A stretch of 64,000 nt of DNA from Ignavibacteriota bacterium (GTDB lineage Bacteria > Bacteroidota > Ignavibacteria > Ignavibacteriales > Melioribacteraceae): the NCBI GenBank assembly GCA_016708125.1, contig JADJGF010000001.1, positions 828,001 to 892,000 on the forward strand, written 5' to 3'. This document shows positions 53,223 to 61,957 of this stretch, one piece after another; the stretch's first letter is position 1; every line of letters begins with the position of its first letter. Under the pieces are notes generated by a model, which was given only the letters and a program-made list of their open reading frames with translations, had not been told where the DNA came from and searched no databases. The position numbers were made by a program, and so were the translations under genes.

Positions 53223-54364
53223 ATTAACTCCTTAACTTGCATCTTAAGATTTTGTATGTACTCAAGATTATCATTGGCGGTATTATTTGTTTTATCAAGT
53301 TCTATAACCAAATTAATTAATTCATTAGCACGATTAAAATTATTTTTTTTGATTGAAATTAATGTTAGATGATTTAGAATTTTAATATCATGTGGATAAT
53401 CTTCAAGTAATCCAATCAATTTTTTTTCCGCATTTGAATATTCTTCCATTTCGAGAAAATTTTCTGCTTCATTAATTGTTAACTCATAATTACTAATCCA
53501 ATAATTAGGATTATTATTTTTAAACAAAGAAAGAAATTTTCCATTTACATAATTTTGAGTATGTTCAATAAAATTTTTTACATTATTCAAAAACTGCTGC
53601 TCAAGATTTTTTAATTGTGGTCTGACTAAATGCATTGTTTCAACGGCATGTTCAATATTTTCTTCACCATACGCAATTCCAAATTTTCTGGTTTCACTTA
53701 AACTCATCCATTGAACTGCTGAAGTACCTTCATATGGAACAACTATGCTAATACAACCACACAATGCAGCTTGAATACTTAGAAATGTTGCATAATCATA
53801 AGAATAGAAATATTTAGTTTTATTAAAAATTTCAACCAATTCTTGAGATGGCATTGAGTCAATTATTTCAATACTTTCATTCAAATCATGAATAATTTTT
53901 CTATTTTTTCCTTTTCTCATAACATAACAACTACCACTACGTTTTAAATTTTTATTAATGAACATATCACCATAAAGCTCAATAATTTGAAGATAGTTAA
54001 CATCTTTTTGACCATTTGTAAAAGATTTGGAATAATAAAAAAGTAAATCGTCGTTTCCAAAATTACCATCACCGCCAAGCACTCCTGGTTTATTCAATAT
54101 CCATCTAACAACATATTTTGCATTAAGGGGATTACCAATGATAATTTCCGGATAAATTGCGATAAATTTTGAACTTAATATTTCATAATTCGCTAATGAA
54201 ATTTTATATTTTGCATTAGTTAAAAACGTATCAAAATTATTATCGCTTGGCCATAAATACGCTTCATAACCAAGTCGATTTATATAATCACATAAAAAAT
54301 GCAAAACTGTTACACCACCGCTATTGATTTTAAGCGATGGTGCAAATATTACATATTTAAACAT
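53219..54364 (-). CDS. Glycosyltransferase-like protein with TPR-like tail
   Basis: 381 aa from ATG at 54364 (MFKYVIFAPSLKINSGGVTV); a TTG two codons upstream is possible but weaker. The GT-B-like layout is suggested by the SGG loop, VLGGDGNFGNDDLLFYYSKS and SYDYATFLSIQAALCGCISI followed by VVPYEGTS. The C-terminal 90 residues look TPR-like (FLEMEEYSNAEKKLIGLLED). Substrate unknown. Follows the acetyltransferase gene by 13 bases or so. Confidence 0.8.
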   Translation of the reverse strand: MFKYVIFAPSLKINSGGVTVLHFLCDYINRLGYEAYLWPSDNNFDTFLTNAKYKISLANYEILSSKFIAIYPEIIIGNPLNAKYVVRWILNKPGVLGGDGNFGNDDLLFYYSKSFTNGQKDVNYLQIIELYGDMFINKNLKRSGSCYVMRKGKNRKIIHDLNESIEIIDSMPSQELVEIFNKTKYFYSYDYATFLSIQAALCGCISIVVPYEGTSAVQWMSLSETRKFGIAYGEENIEHAVETMHLVRPQLKNLEQQFLNNVKNFIEHTQNYVNGKFLSLFKNNNPNYWISNYELTINEAENFLEMEEYSNAEKKLIGLLEDYPHDIKILNHLTLISIKKNNFNRANELINLVIELDKTNNTANDNLEYIQNLKMQVKELI

Positions 54365-54377
54365 TATCAATCTCTTA

Positions 54378-55036
54378 CTAATTATTTCTATATTTTATAA
54401 TCTTTGCTGGATTACCGGCAACAATACTATTTTCCGGCACATCATTTAAAACTACTGCACCAGCTCCAATTAAACTAAAGTCACCTATACACACTTTCTC
54501 CCTTATTGTTGCATTACTTCCAATATGTACTCCTTTACCAACTAAAACATTTGCACCTACAACAGCATTTGTTGCTAAATGTGCAAATTGTTCAAGGGTT
54601 GAATCATGACCCAAATAAGAGTTTGGAAGTAGAATACAATTATCTGATACTATTGTATCCGTACTTAATTGTGCAAGCGGAGCAATCAAAACTCCATTGC
54701 CGATTTTACAAAATTCATTTGGAATTACCGATGTTTTATCAATAATACTAATTAATTTTTTTTGAGGAATTTGTAATGAATTTATTTTATTAAATGTTTC
54801 TTTTTCGTTTTTTAACCCAACATAAGCAATGAAACAATATGTATTTTCGTCTAATAAATAATTGTCTAAATCTTCTGTTTTACCGATGATCGGAAATTTT
54901 TTAAATTTTCCTATCTTATTTCCAACTTTTTCAAAATCATTTAAAAACCAATAACTTCACCTATTCGATTTTTTTCTATAATTGATGCTGCGATCATTCC
55001 TATTCCACTTCCGCCAAGTATTATAATTTTTTTCAT
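54378..55036 (-). pseudogene. NeuD-like acyltransferase (PglD type), single-base frameshift
   Basis: The start ATG at 55036 overlaps the DegT gene's TGA. It reads MKKIIILGGSGIGMIAASII to EVIGF and then hits TAA. One more A in the plus-strand A5 run at 54943-54947 would restore FLNDFEKVGNKIGKFKKFPI and an unbroken frame to the left-handed beta-helix (NCILLPNSYLGHDSTLEQFA, HLATNAVVGANVLVGKGVHI) and the end AGNPAKIIKYRNN. With the base restored it is a normal 219-aa sugar O/N-acyltransferase. This is either a consensus error or a recent loss of function. Confidence 0.88.
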
Positions 55037-56202
55037 ATTTGATTTTTGTTAAGGTCAATAATCGTTTTAATTATCTTTTCTTGTGAAGTTTTACTTAAAT
55101 CGGAAAATATTGGTAAACAAATAACTTCTTCAGTAATTTTTTCTGCATTTCTAAGATTATTTGGGTTTGAAGTTTCTAAATTTCTGTACATTGGGAAATG
55201 ACTAATTAGCGGATAAAAATATCTTCGTGCAAAGATATTATTGTTTTTTAATGTTTGATATACTTCATCCCTACTTTTTCCAAATTCCTTTTCTTCAATA
55301 AAAATTGGAAAGTAAGCAAAATTTTCTGATACATAATTTTGAGGAGATAAAAATCTTAAACCTTTAATGTTCTTTAATTCTTCCGCATAATTTTTTGCAA
55401 TAAATTTTCTTTTTGATTTATGGAATTCAAAATCTTTTAATTGAAGCAATCCCAATGCAGCTTGCATTTCATTCATTTTTGCATTAATTCCGGTAGAAAC
55501 AACTGTTGTTTCACCAGCAAATCCAAAATTCTTTAAATAATCAATTCGTTTTTTAATTTTTGGATCATGCGAAATAATTGCCCCACCTTCCAAAGTATTA
55601 TAAATTTTTGTTGCATGAAAACTTAAAACAGATAAATCACCAAAATTTAATATTGATTCGTTTTTAATTTTAACACCGAAAGCATGTGCTGCATCATAAA
55701 TAATTTTTAATCCATATACATCTGCAATTTCTTGAAGTTCTTCCACATAACATGGATTGCCATAAACATGAACCGGAAGAATTGCGGAAGTATTGCCGGT
55801 TAAAAGTTTTTCAATTTTTTTTGGATCAATATTACAAGTAGTTGGATCAATATCACAAAAAACTGGTGTTATACCATTCCATTTAATTGCATGAGTTGTT
55901 GCAACAAAACTATAAGGAGTTGTGATTACTTCTCCTTTAATATCTAAAACTTGAAGTGCGGCAATTAATGCTAATGTACCATTTGCAAATAATGATATAT
56001 ACTCAACCCCAAGATAATTTGCCAATTCACTTTCTAATTGCTGATGAAATTTTCCATTATTTGTTAAAAATTTTGATTGCCAAATTTCCTTTAAAAGAAT
56101 AATAAACTCATCCAATTCCGGAAGTGTTGGTTGATTAACAAAGATTTTTTCTATATTACTAAAACTATCTTTTGTTAATATTTGGTTATCAACGGATTCC
56201 AT
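55033..56202 (-). CDS. DegT/DnrJ/EryC1/StrS family sugar aminotransferase
   Basis: 389 aa. PLP lysine in LSFHATKIYNTLEGGAIIS; other family motifs include SLFANGTLALIAALQVL, TTPYSFVATTHAIKWNGITP, VFCDIDPTTCNIDPKKIEKL and YDAAHAFGV. It makes an amino sugar from a keto sugar nucleotide. No dehydratase or epimerase partner is in the cluster, so the keto sugar must come from elsewhere. Its ending overlaps the acyltransferase start (ATGA). Confidence 0.94.
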   Translation of the reverse strand: MESVDNQILTKDSFSNIEKIFVNQPTLPELDEFIILLKEIWQSKFLTNNGKFHQQLESELANYLGVEYISLFANGTLALIAALQVLDIKGEVITTPYSFVATTHAIKWNGITPVFCDIDPTTCNIDPKKIEKLLTGNTSAILPVHVYGNPCYVEELQEIADVYGLKIIYDAAHAFGVKIKNESILNFGDLSVLSFHATKIYNTLEGGAIISHDPKIKKRIDYLKNFGFAGETTVVSTGINAKMNEMQAALGLLQLKDFEFHKSKRKFIAKNYAEELKNIKGLRFLSPQNYVSENFAYFPIFIEEKEFGKSRDEVYQTLKNNNIFARRYFYPLISHFPMYRNLETSNPNNLRNAEKITEEVICLPIFSDLSKTSQEKIIKTIIDLNKNQI

Positions 56203-56207
56203 ACTTA

Positions 56208-57182
56208 TTATACTTTTAATTTAAATTTATTTTGATCTGTGTCAGAATTCTTTTTACTAACATTTGATAGAGTATTTATTACAACCACATTTTTCTTATT
56301 GTTATTAAGTTTTTCATATTTTGATAAAATTTTTTTTGCTGCCGAAACTATTGGAGGACCGATAAATTTTCCATTTATGATAGTAACGCCAGTTCCTTCT
56401 TTTTGTGCTTTTTGATAACTATCTAATATTTCTTTCGCATTTTCAATTTCAAGAGAATTCGGAGTAAAATATTTATGTACTAAGTCAATTTCTTTGGGAT
56501 TTAGAATCAGCATTCCTTCAAAACCTAAATTTTTAGCAATCTTTAAATTCTTTTCTAAATCGACTAAATCATGAACATTAATATGAACGGTATCAATTGG
56601 AACCACTTTATTAGCTTTTGCAGCCATTGCAATCATTGCTCTTGGTGTAAATAAGCTTAATGCTTCTGCATCATGAATTCCACCTAAATCCGTTATAAAA
56701 TCTTCACATCCATATGCAATTGCTAAAACTCTTTTTGAAGCTTTACAAATATCCTGAACATTTAAAACTGCGCCGGTAGTTTCAATTAATGGAATAATTT
56801 TAAAACTTCCTATGGGAAGATTTTTTTCATATTCTATTGTTTCAAGTAATTTATCAAAAAAATAAATATCCTCACCTTTGGTTGATTTAGGATACATAAA
56901 TCCATCAATTCCCGGAATAGTTAATTGATAAATATCCTTGAGTAAGTGTCCGCTTTCTCGATCATTTACTCTTGGAAAAACCGAATAATTAGCAAATTTT
57001 CCTTCTGCAATAAATTGTTGAATTGTATCTCTTGCATATTGCTTATTATGTGAATTTGGCACTGAATCTTCAATATCCAATAAAAGAACGTCAGCTTTTG
57101 ATTTTGCGGCACTTTCCAATAATTTTATATTATTTCCCGGCACAAACATTAAGCTTCGAAGTAAAAAGTTATTATTCATCAT
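56208..57182 (-). CDS. CitE/HpcH-HpaI family CoA-ester lyase or aldolase
   Basis: 324 aa. It contains RSLMFVPGNNIKLLESAAKS, ADVLLLDIEDSVPNSHNKQY, GIDGFMYPKS, IPLIETTGAVLNVQDI and IAYGCEDFITDLGG, the CitE-type TIM barrel with its metal-binding Glu and Asp. Known members cleave or form malyl- or methylmalyl-CoA-like esters. It overlaps maoC by 11 bases, so the two act together. The last 35 residues are a Lys/Asn-rich tail not seen in CitE proper. Confidence 0.9.
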   Translation of the reverse strand: MMNNNFLLRSLMFVPGNNIKLLESAAKSKADVLLLDIEDSVPNSHNKQYARDTIQQFIAEGKFANYSVFPRVNDRESGHLLKDIYQLTIPGIDGFMYPKSTKGEDIYFFDKLLETIEYEKNLPIGSFKIIPLIETTGAVLNVQDICKASKRVLAIAYGCEDFITDLGGIHDAEALSLFTPRAMIAMAAKANKVVPIDTVHINVHDLVDLEKNLKIAKNLGFEGMLILNPKEIDLVHKYFTPNSLEIENAKEILDSYQKAQKEGTGVTIINGKFIGPPIVSAAKKILSKYEKLNNNKKNVVVINTLSNVSKKNSDTDQNKFKLKV

Positions 57183-57639
57183 AATTCCTTTTTTTTATAA
57201 GTATTAGTCTTGTAAAACTTAATACTTCGAGATTATTTTGATTATATGCAATCGTCTCAACCGTAATTATTCCTCTATCATTTTTGCTTTTTGATTCTTC
57301 TTTACTTAAAATTTTTGTTTTTGCATAAATTGTATCATTAGTAAAAACAGGATTTAAGTGTTTAACATTTTTATATTCTAAATTTGCAATTGCTTTTCCG
57401 CTAATATCTAAAACCGTAATTCCCACAACCAAACTAAAAACTAATGTTCCAACAACGATTGGTTTCCCATAAATTTCATTTTTGGAATAATGAGAATTTG
57501 TATGAAGTGGATGATAATTCATAGTTAAAAGACTGAATAAATTATTATCACTTTCGTATATAGTCTTAGATAGAGAATGTGAAATAACTTCACCTTCTTC
57601 AAAATCCTCAAAATAATTTCCTAATCTATTTGGCTGCAT
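57172..57639 (-). CDS. MaoC-like hot-dog dehydratase/hydratase
   Basis: 155 aa hot-dog fold. It starts GNYFEDFEEGEVISHSLSKT and contains TMNYHPLHTNSHYSKNEIYG, the place of the hydratase motif D-x-N-P-x-H; His is kept but the Asp position is Asn here. It ends LEVLSFTRLILIKKR. It is the first gene of the glycan operon and co-translated with the CitE-like gene, suggesting a CoA-thioester hydration/lysis pair that may supply an unusual acyl group. Confidence 0.88.
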   Translation of the reverse strand: MQPNRLGNYFEDFEEGEVISHSLSKTIYESDNNLFSLLTMNYHPLHTNSHYSKNEIYGKPIVVGTLVFSLVVGITVLDISGKAIANLEYKNVKHLNPVFTNDTIYAKTKILSKEESKSKNDRGIITVETIAYNQNNLEVLSFTRLILIKKRNYDE

Positions 57640-57664
57640 TTTTCTATATATTTTTGTGAAAAAT

Positions 57665-57681
57665 ATTCCAAAATCATTCCA
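57665..57681 (-). promoter_or_regulatory. Candidate sigma-54-type promoter of the glycan operon
   Basis: Minus strand TGGAATGATTTTGGAA keeps the -24 GG and the key -12 G at the right spacing but has G instead of T before it. It is weaker than the other four. Predicted start near 57655, 16 bases before the MaoC start; the palindrome C is about 94 bp upstream. Confidence 0.4.
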
Positions 57682-57739
57682 AATAAATTATTACGATTTT
57701 TAAGCGTTTTGTAGATTTTCTGTGTAGCTATTCAGATTG

Positions 57740-57757
57740 CTGGCTATTATTAGCCAA
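57740..57757. promoter_or_regulatory. Palindromic operator, copy C (candidate enhancer)
   Basis: TTGGCTAATAATAGCCAG on the minus strand, near-perfect 18-bp dyad. It includes the stop codon of the 617-aa gene and sits before the glycan operon. It is the strongest hint that the glycan genes belong to the flagellar regulon. Confidence 0.65.
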
Positions 57758-59603
57758 CATTTTCCAAGGATTTTAGCAGGTTATTTAGCGGTGTGATGTA
57801 TTCATCAATTTCTTTTTTTGCAATTTTATATTTGTGTTTATAATTTTCTTCTCGTTCTTCAACAAAACTTTCTATAATTTTTTGTTGAGTTAAAATTCTC
57901 TCATTAAACTTTTGTTCATAAATTTTTGCTTTTAAATTTGAATCAATTTCTAAATTTTTCCTTTCATCTGTTTGCGTAGATTTTACAAATTCTGATTGTG
58001 CAATTAACTTTTTCTTATAAGCACTTTTTTCCCAGAATGATGAAAATGCCGTAAATACGGAAATTGAAATTCCAAGCAAAAATGTTATTCCTCCCCATTT
58101 AAAACCGTTTACCGCTATTGTATTTATACTGCTGTTACCTTCATCCCAGCCAAACATAACCGACATAATTCCCACAACTAAAAAAATTACAAAAGAAATT
58201 GCAGCCGTAAAAATCATTGAACTGTAAAAAACTTTTGACGGATCAAATTTATTACTTTCTTCTAAGCTTTTAATTTTATCTTCTATTATTTTTGCTCTTT
58301 CTGTTAATGATCCTTCTAAATATTCAAATGCTTCTTTTTCCGTCATTTTAATTTTTTTAAAAGCATCGTCTTTTTCATGTTTAATCAAATCTAATTGTCT
58401 TTTGTTTTGTTCAATTTGTTTATCAAAAACATTTATTTCTTCTTTAATTTGATCAAAATAATGTGACTCAATTAAATTCCGAATAAATTCTATTAACGTA
58501 ATTAATTTATCTCTAAAAATTTGTTCGCCAATTCTGATAAGCCCGTTTTTTTTATTTTTGTAATTATCCAAAGCTTTTCTTAAAAAATCCATTTCCGCAT
58601 AAACTTCTTGATTGAAAAATTCTTTAATTCTAAGATTATCCAAATTAATAAGTTTGCTGTACGTTAATTCCATACTATTTGCATCGCTTGAAAAAAATGA
58701 TCGTAGAAGAAAATCAATATCAGGAAGCATTTGAGCAAAACCAAGTTCCGTAAAAACATTATAGAAGCAAGCATTGTTATAAAAGAACGTAAACAGTTTT
58801 AAGAAGTTATAATTAATTGCATATTGAAATCTCATTCTATCATATTCTAAAACATTTTTAAGTCCGTCAAATGCAGTATCAAAATCATCCAAGTATTTAC
58901 TGCTTAAGGCAATATAATAATTAGCATTTACGCCATGTGGATTAAATTGCAACGCTTCATTAAATGTTGATCTGGCTTTGCTGTAATTATATTCCAAAAA
59001 GTAAACAAACCCTTTGTAAATTTTAAGATAGTAAAGTAAATCTTTTTTTAATGACGTTTCAATTTCGCAGCCGTTAACCATTTCCCCGGCTTGATCAAAA
59101 AGTTCAATTGCTCTTTTAGGATTATAAATACTTTTATCAAAAGTTAGTAAAACACCATAAATAATCAGATTGTAAAAACTTTGATACGATAAATTTCTCT
59201 CAATTTGATTACTTATGCTGAACGCATAATATTGTTTTTCTTTACTCGTTTTTAAAGTTATCCACTGAGTATAGTATTTTTTTATTTCTCTAAAATTTGA
59301 TACGTAATTAAATTTGCCGTTTTTTGTGAGTAAAAGATCTTCAATATTTCTAACAACATCTGCTTCGGAAAGCCAAAAATAAGGTGCAGTTTCTAATCGA
59401 ATTAAAAAATCGGAAATTTCATGCGGAAGTTTTATTGAATAAAATTTGGAAGTGTTGCTAATGAATTGATCAAAACTAATTTCGTATCTTAACAGATCAG
59501 AAAAATGTTCTCGTCCGTAATTACGGAATTTGGCAATTTCAAGCTCTCTTGAAAGATTTACTTCGTCTATATTTTCGAGTATATCCATTCGGTTTGCGAA
59601 CAT
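57750..59603 (-). CDS. Unknown 617-aa TPR, coiled-coil and two-TM protein with sigma-28 promoter
   Basis: I do not recognise the family. The first 330 residues are helical with one TPR-like unit (FLEYNYSKARSTFNEALQFN, followed by NANYYIALSSKYLDDFDTAF-like text at about 225-255). A coiled coil follows (about 375-460), then two membrane helices (about 465-530, SMIFTAAISFVIFLVVGIMS and KWGGITFLLGISISVFTAF) and a final coiled coil facing the cytoplasm. The start ATG has GGAAGAAG before it. A sigma-28-type promoter about 65-90 bp upstream makes it a late flagellar gene. Possible roles include motor brake, stator partner or membrane scaffold. Confidence 0.8.
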   Translation of the reverse strand: MFANRMDILENIDEVNLSRELEIAKFRNYGREHFSDLLRYEISFDQFISNTSKFYSIKLPHEISDFLIRLETAPYFWLSEADVVRNIEDLLLTKNGKFNYVSNFREIKKYYTQWITLKTSKEKQYYAFSISNQIERNLSYQSFYNLIIYGVLLTFDKSIYNPKRAIELFDQAGEMVNGCEIETSLKKDLLYYLKIYKGFVYFLEYNYSKARSTFNEALQFNPHGVNANYYIALSSKYLDDFDTAFDGLKNVLEYDRMRFQYAINYNFLKLFTFFYNNACFYNVFTELGFAQMLPDIDFLLRSFFSSDANSMELTYSKLINLDNLRIKEFFNQEVYAEMDFLRKALDNYKNKKNGLIRIGEQIFRDKLITLIEFIRNLIESHYFDQIKEEINVFDKQIEQNKRQLDLIKHEKDDAFKKIKMTEKEAFEYLEGSLTERAKIIEDKIKSLEESNKFDPSKVFYSSMIFTAAISFVIFLVVGIMSVMFGWDEGNSSINTIAVNGFKWGGITFLLGISISVFTAFSSFWEKSAYKKKLIAQSEFVKSTQTDERKNLEIDSNLKAKIYEQKFNERILTQQKIIESFVEEREENYKHKYKIAKKEIDEYITPLNNLLKSLENVG

Positions 59604-59667
59604 TCTTCTTCCATGAAGTTGTAGAACTTCTTCTACTAATTTATTGTGAAAATCCTTTTTCGAGGTA

Positions 59668-59695
59668 TAATCGTATTTTGCAAGTAATTAGTTTA
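59668..59695 (-). promoter_or_regulatory. Sigma-28-type promoter of the 617-aa gene
   Basis: Minus strand TAAACTAA (59695-59688), 12 bases, TACGATTA (59675-59668). It shares 13 of 16 element positions with the fliC promoter, the same 12-base spacer, and the first six spacer bases (TTACTT). Predicted start near 59661. Confidence 0.7.
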
Positions 59696-59770
59696 ATATG
59701 GAATAGACTTAAAATTCTTAGAATTTTGAATTTTGTAAGATTTTTATATAGGTTAATTTAAAAACAAATT

Positions 59771-59800
59771 TTGCCAGAACCCCCTTGTTTTGTCTGGCAA
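59771..59800 (-). terminator. Terminator after the metalloprotease gene
   Basis: Stem TTGCCAGA/TCTGGCAA with a 14-base loop; on the minus strand it is followed by AATTTGTTTTT. It lies seven bases after the metalloprotease stop. Confidence 0.8.
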
Positions 59801-59807
59801 ACGAAAA

Positions 59808-61946
59808 TTACTTTAACAATATCATTTTATTTACTTGATTGTATTCTCCGGCTTGAAGTTTGTAAAAATATACACCGCTTGGCAAATTACTGGCATCAAA
59901 TGTTACAGAATAACTGCCGGCTTGTTTAAAACCATTTACCAATTCACTAACTTCTTTACCTAAACTATTATAAACCATTAAGGAAACTTGATTATTTTTT
60001 GGTATATCATAAACTATTTTTGTACTTGGATTAAAAGGATTTGGATAGTTCTGAGAAAGTTTATATTCTGTTGGTAATTCATCCCCATTACTGTTTTCAT
60101 CCTCAATGGCAGATTTGTACATTACACCTCTAATAGAAACCTCATTACTGTATACTGAAATTTTACTTTGTGTATCAAATGCTGTGATTTTGTAAAAATA
60201 ATTATACCCTTGTATATTTGTAGTAACATCGTTATCACTATAACTAGTAACAAATTTTGTTGTAGTAGCAATTTGTAACCAGTTTGAATTACCCTCTTTT
60301 CTCCAAATTACGTATCCTGATAAATCTGTTTCGTCATTTGCATTCCATGTTAACAATGGATGATTTCCATTTGATGTAATTTTTAAATTTTGAGGTTTTG
60401 AGGGATTTGATGCAATTGGATTATTTTTAAAGATACTAATAGTAGCAATTCCATTATTTAGGTAATTTAAACTAAAAGTGAAGTTTAAAGTATTTTTATT
60501 CTTATTTTGATTGTTTGGATTGCTCCATGGAGAAAAAATTTGTTGATAACCAATTCTAAATGCCTGTAAACCATTACCTAAATAATACTTTGGCTCATCC
60601 ACTAAATTTGTAATCGGGTTTTTTACAAAATATATTGAAGATGAGCTTTCTGTACAACCTGGATAATTATGTACAATTTTATTTTCTAATGAATGATGAC
60701 CATCGGTTTTATCTACTCCAAAGTTTTTCCAAACTGGTAAAATTTTGTTCTGATCATACGGATTATTAATTTTATCAATAGCTTCCCAATCATATCTTCC
60801 ATCTGCTGGAATACACTCACGACCAGTGCCTAATAGTCCTTCTTGTCTTATAATATAAATACCATTTTCAATAGTTCCATCAATACTATTTGGATGGTCT
60901 GAAAATGGAGCATGTGATTCCCAATAAGAAGTCTTTTGATGGTTTTCTATATAAAAGTATTTATCTGCATCATATTTAACCCGAATTGCCTTATTTGTTG
61001 TTAAAAAATCACCTATACTTTTTGTTATTGTTTCAACACTTGAATTTGTTGCATCAATTGTAAATGCTGCGGCAGATTCTGCCCATTGAAGCTGGTACAT
61101 TTCGAAAGCATTTATGGTGTATGATTTTGTTCCCCAATCTGCTAACATTCCCCAGTAACCGTATCCATTGTGCATATTATTATGACCCAGTAGGTAATGA
61201 TTAAATTCATGTAATGCAATTCTAAATGGATCTTGACCAAAATATGATTTTACTGTTACTCCACTTCCCCATGTATCAGTATTTATTTTACGTGCACCAG
61301 AATCAACGGAAATATCTCCACCTCGCCCAAGATCACCATAATTATTACCAAAACCTAATACACTTTCATAATTAATACCTGAGACATCTTTAGTAATATT
61401 TCGCCAAACAAAAATTATCATGTCAACTTTAGTATCAGCAGTATTTGTATGTAAATAGTTGCTTTCTAATTTCCATTTATCATAGTTAGCAAAATTTTCT
61501 GTTGCATCAATTGATTGCAGTAATTCTTTGTGTATATCAAATCTTTTCATATTTAAGTCATCATATTCAGCTCTGGTTTTATTAGTTACTACGTGTATTT
61601 CCTTACCGGTAAATTTGAATTTATTATAGGACATTTCGTTAAAATAATGAGTTAAGGAACCTTGGGTTGGATTTGTTGACCATGTTTGATCAATCCATTT
61701 ACCCATATCTTTTGGTGATTGTCCTTTTATCCATCTTGTATTTGTAGAATTATAGTTATCATCTTTAAACTCTGCAAAAACAATTAAAATATTCAATGTA
61801 CCAATTGAAGGTAGCTTATAACCTCCTGCTCCGTAGGTATAATCAGTTGATGATGTTGCAATGCAGTTTTCGGTTGAAGAATTTGTATTAGAAAAATTAA
61901 TTATGTTTCCTAATACAAAAAAAATAAATAATAATTTCTTTAGCAT
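59808..61946 (-). CDS. Secreted M6-like metalloprotease with FN3 and T9SS sorting domain
   Basis: 712 aa. Signal peptide MLKKLLFIFFVLGNIINFSN. The protease domain has HEFNH at residues 246-250 (zinc-binding His and catalytic Glu) with GHNNMHNGYGYWGMLADWG after it, as in immune inhibitor A-type M6 enzymes. An FN3-like domain is at about 535-625 (HPLLTWNANDETDLSGYVIW). The end is a type A sorting domain (NYPNPFNPSTKIVYDIP, SNLPSGVYFYKLQAGEYNQV). It would degrade proteins outside the cell. It follows the next gene by 11 bases. Confidence 0.9.
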   Translation of the reverse strand: MLKKLLFIFFVLGNIINFSNTNSSTENCIATSSTDYTYGAGGYKLPSIGTLNILIVFAEFKDDNYNSTNTRWIKGQSPKDMGKWIDQTWSTNPTQGSLTHYFNEMSYNKFKFTGKEIHVVTNKTRAEYDDLNMKRFDIHKELLQSIDATENFANYDKWKLESNYLHTNTADTKVDMIIFVWRNITKDVSGINYESVLGFGNNYGDLGRGGDISVDSGARKINTDTWGSGVTVKSYFGQDPFRIALHEFNHYLLGHNNMHNGYGYWGMLADWGTKSYTINAFEMYQLQWAESAAAFTIDATNSSVETITKSIGDFLTTNKAIRVKYDADKYFYIENHQKTSYWESHAPFSDHPNSIDGTIENGIYIIRQEGLLGTGRECIPADGRYDWEAIDKINNPYDQNKILPVWKNFGVDKTDGHHSLENKIVHNYPGCTESSSSIYFVKNPITNLVDEPKYYLGNGLQAFRIGYQQIFSPWSNPNNQNKNKNTLNFTFSLNYLNNGIATISIFKNNPIASNPSKPQNLKITSNGNHPLLTWNANDETDLSGYVIWRKEGNSNWLQIATTTKFVTSYSDNDVTTNIQGYNYFYKITAFDTQSKISVYSNEVSIRGVMYKSAIEDENSNGDELPTEYKLSQNYPNPFNPSTKIVYDIPKNNQVSLMVYNSLGKEVSELVNGFKQAGSYSVTFDASNLPSGVYFYKLQAGEYNQVNKMILLK

Positions 61947-61957
61947 ATTATCTCCAA

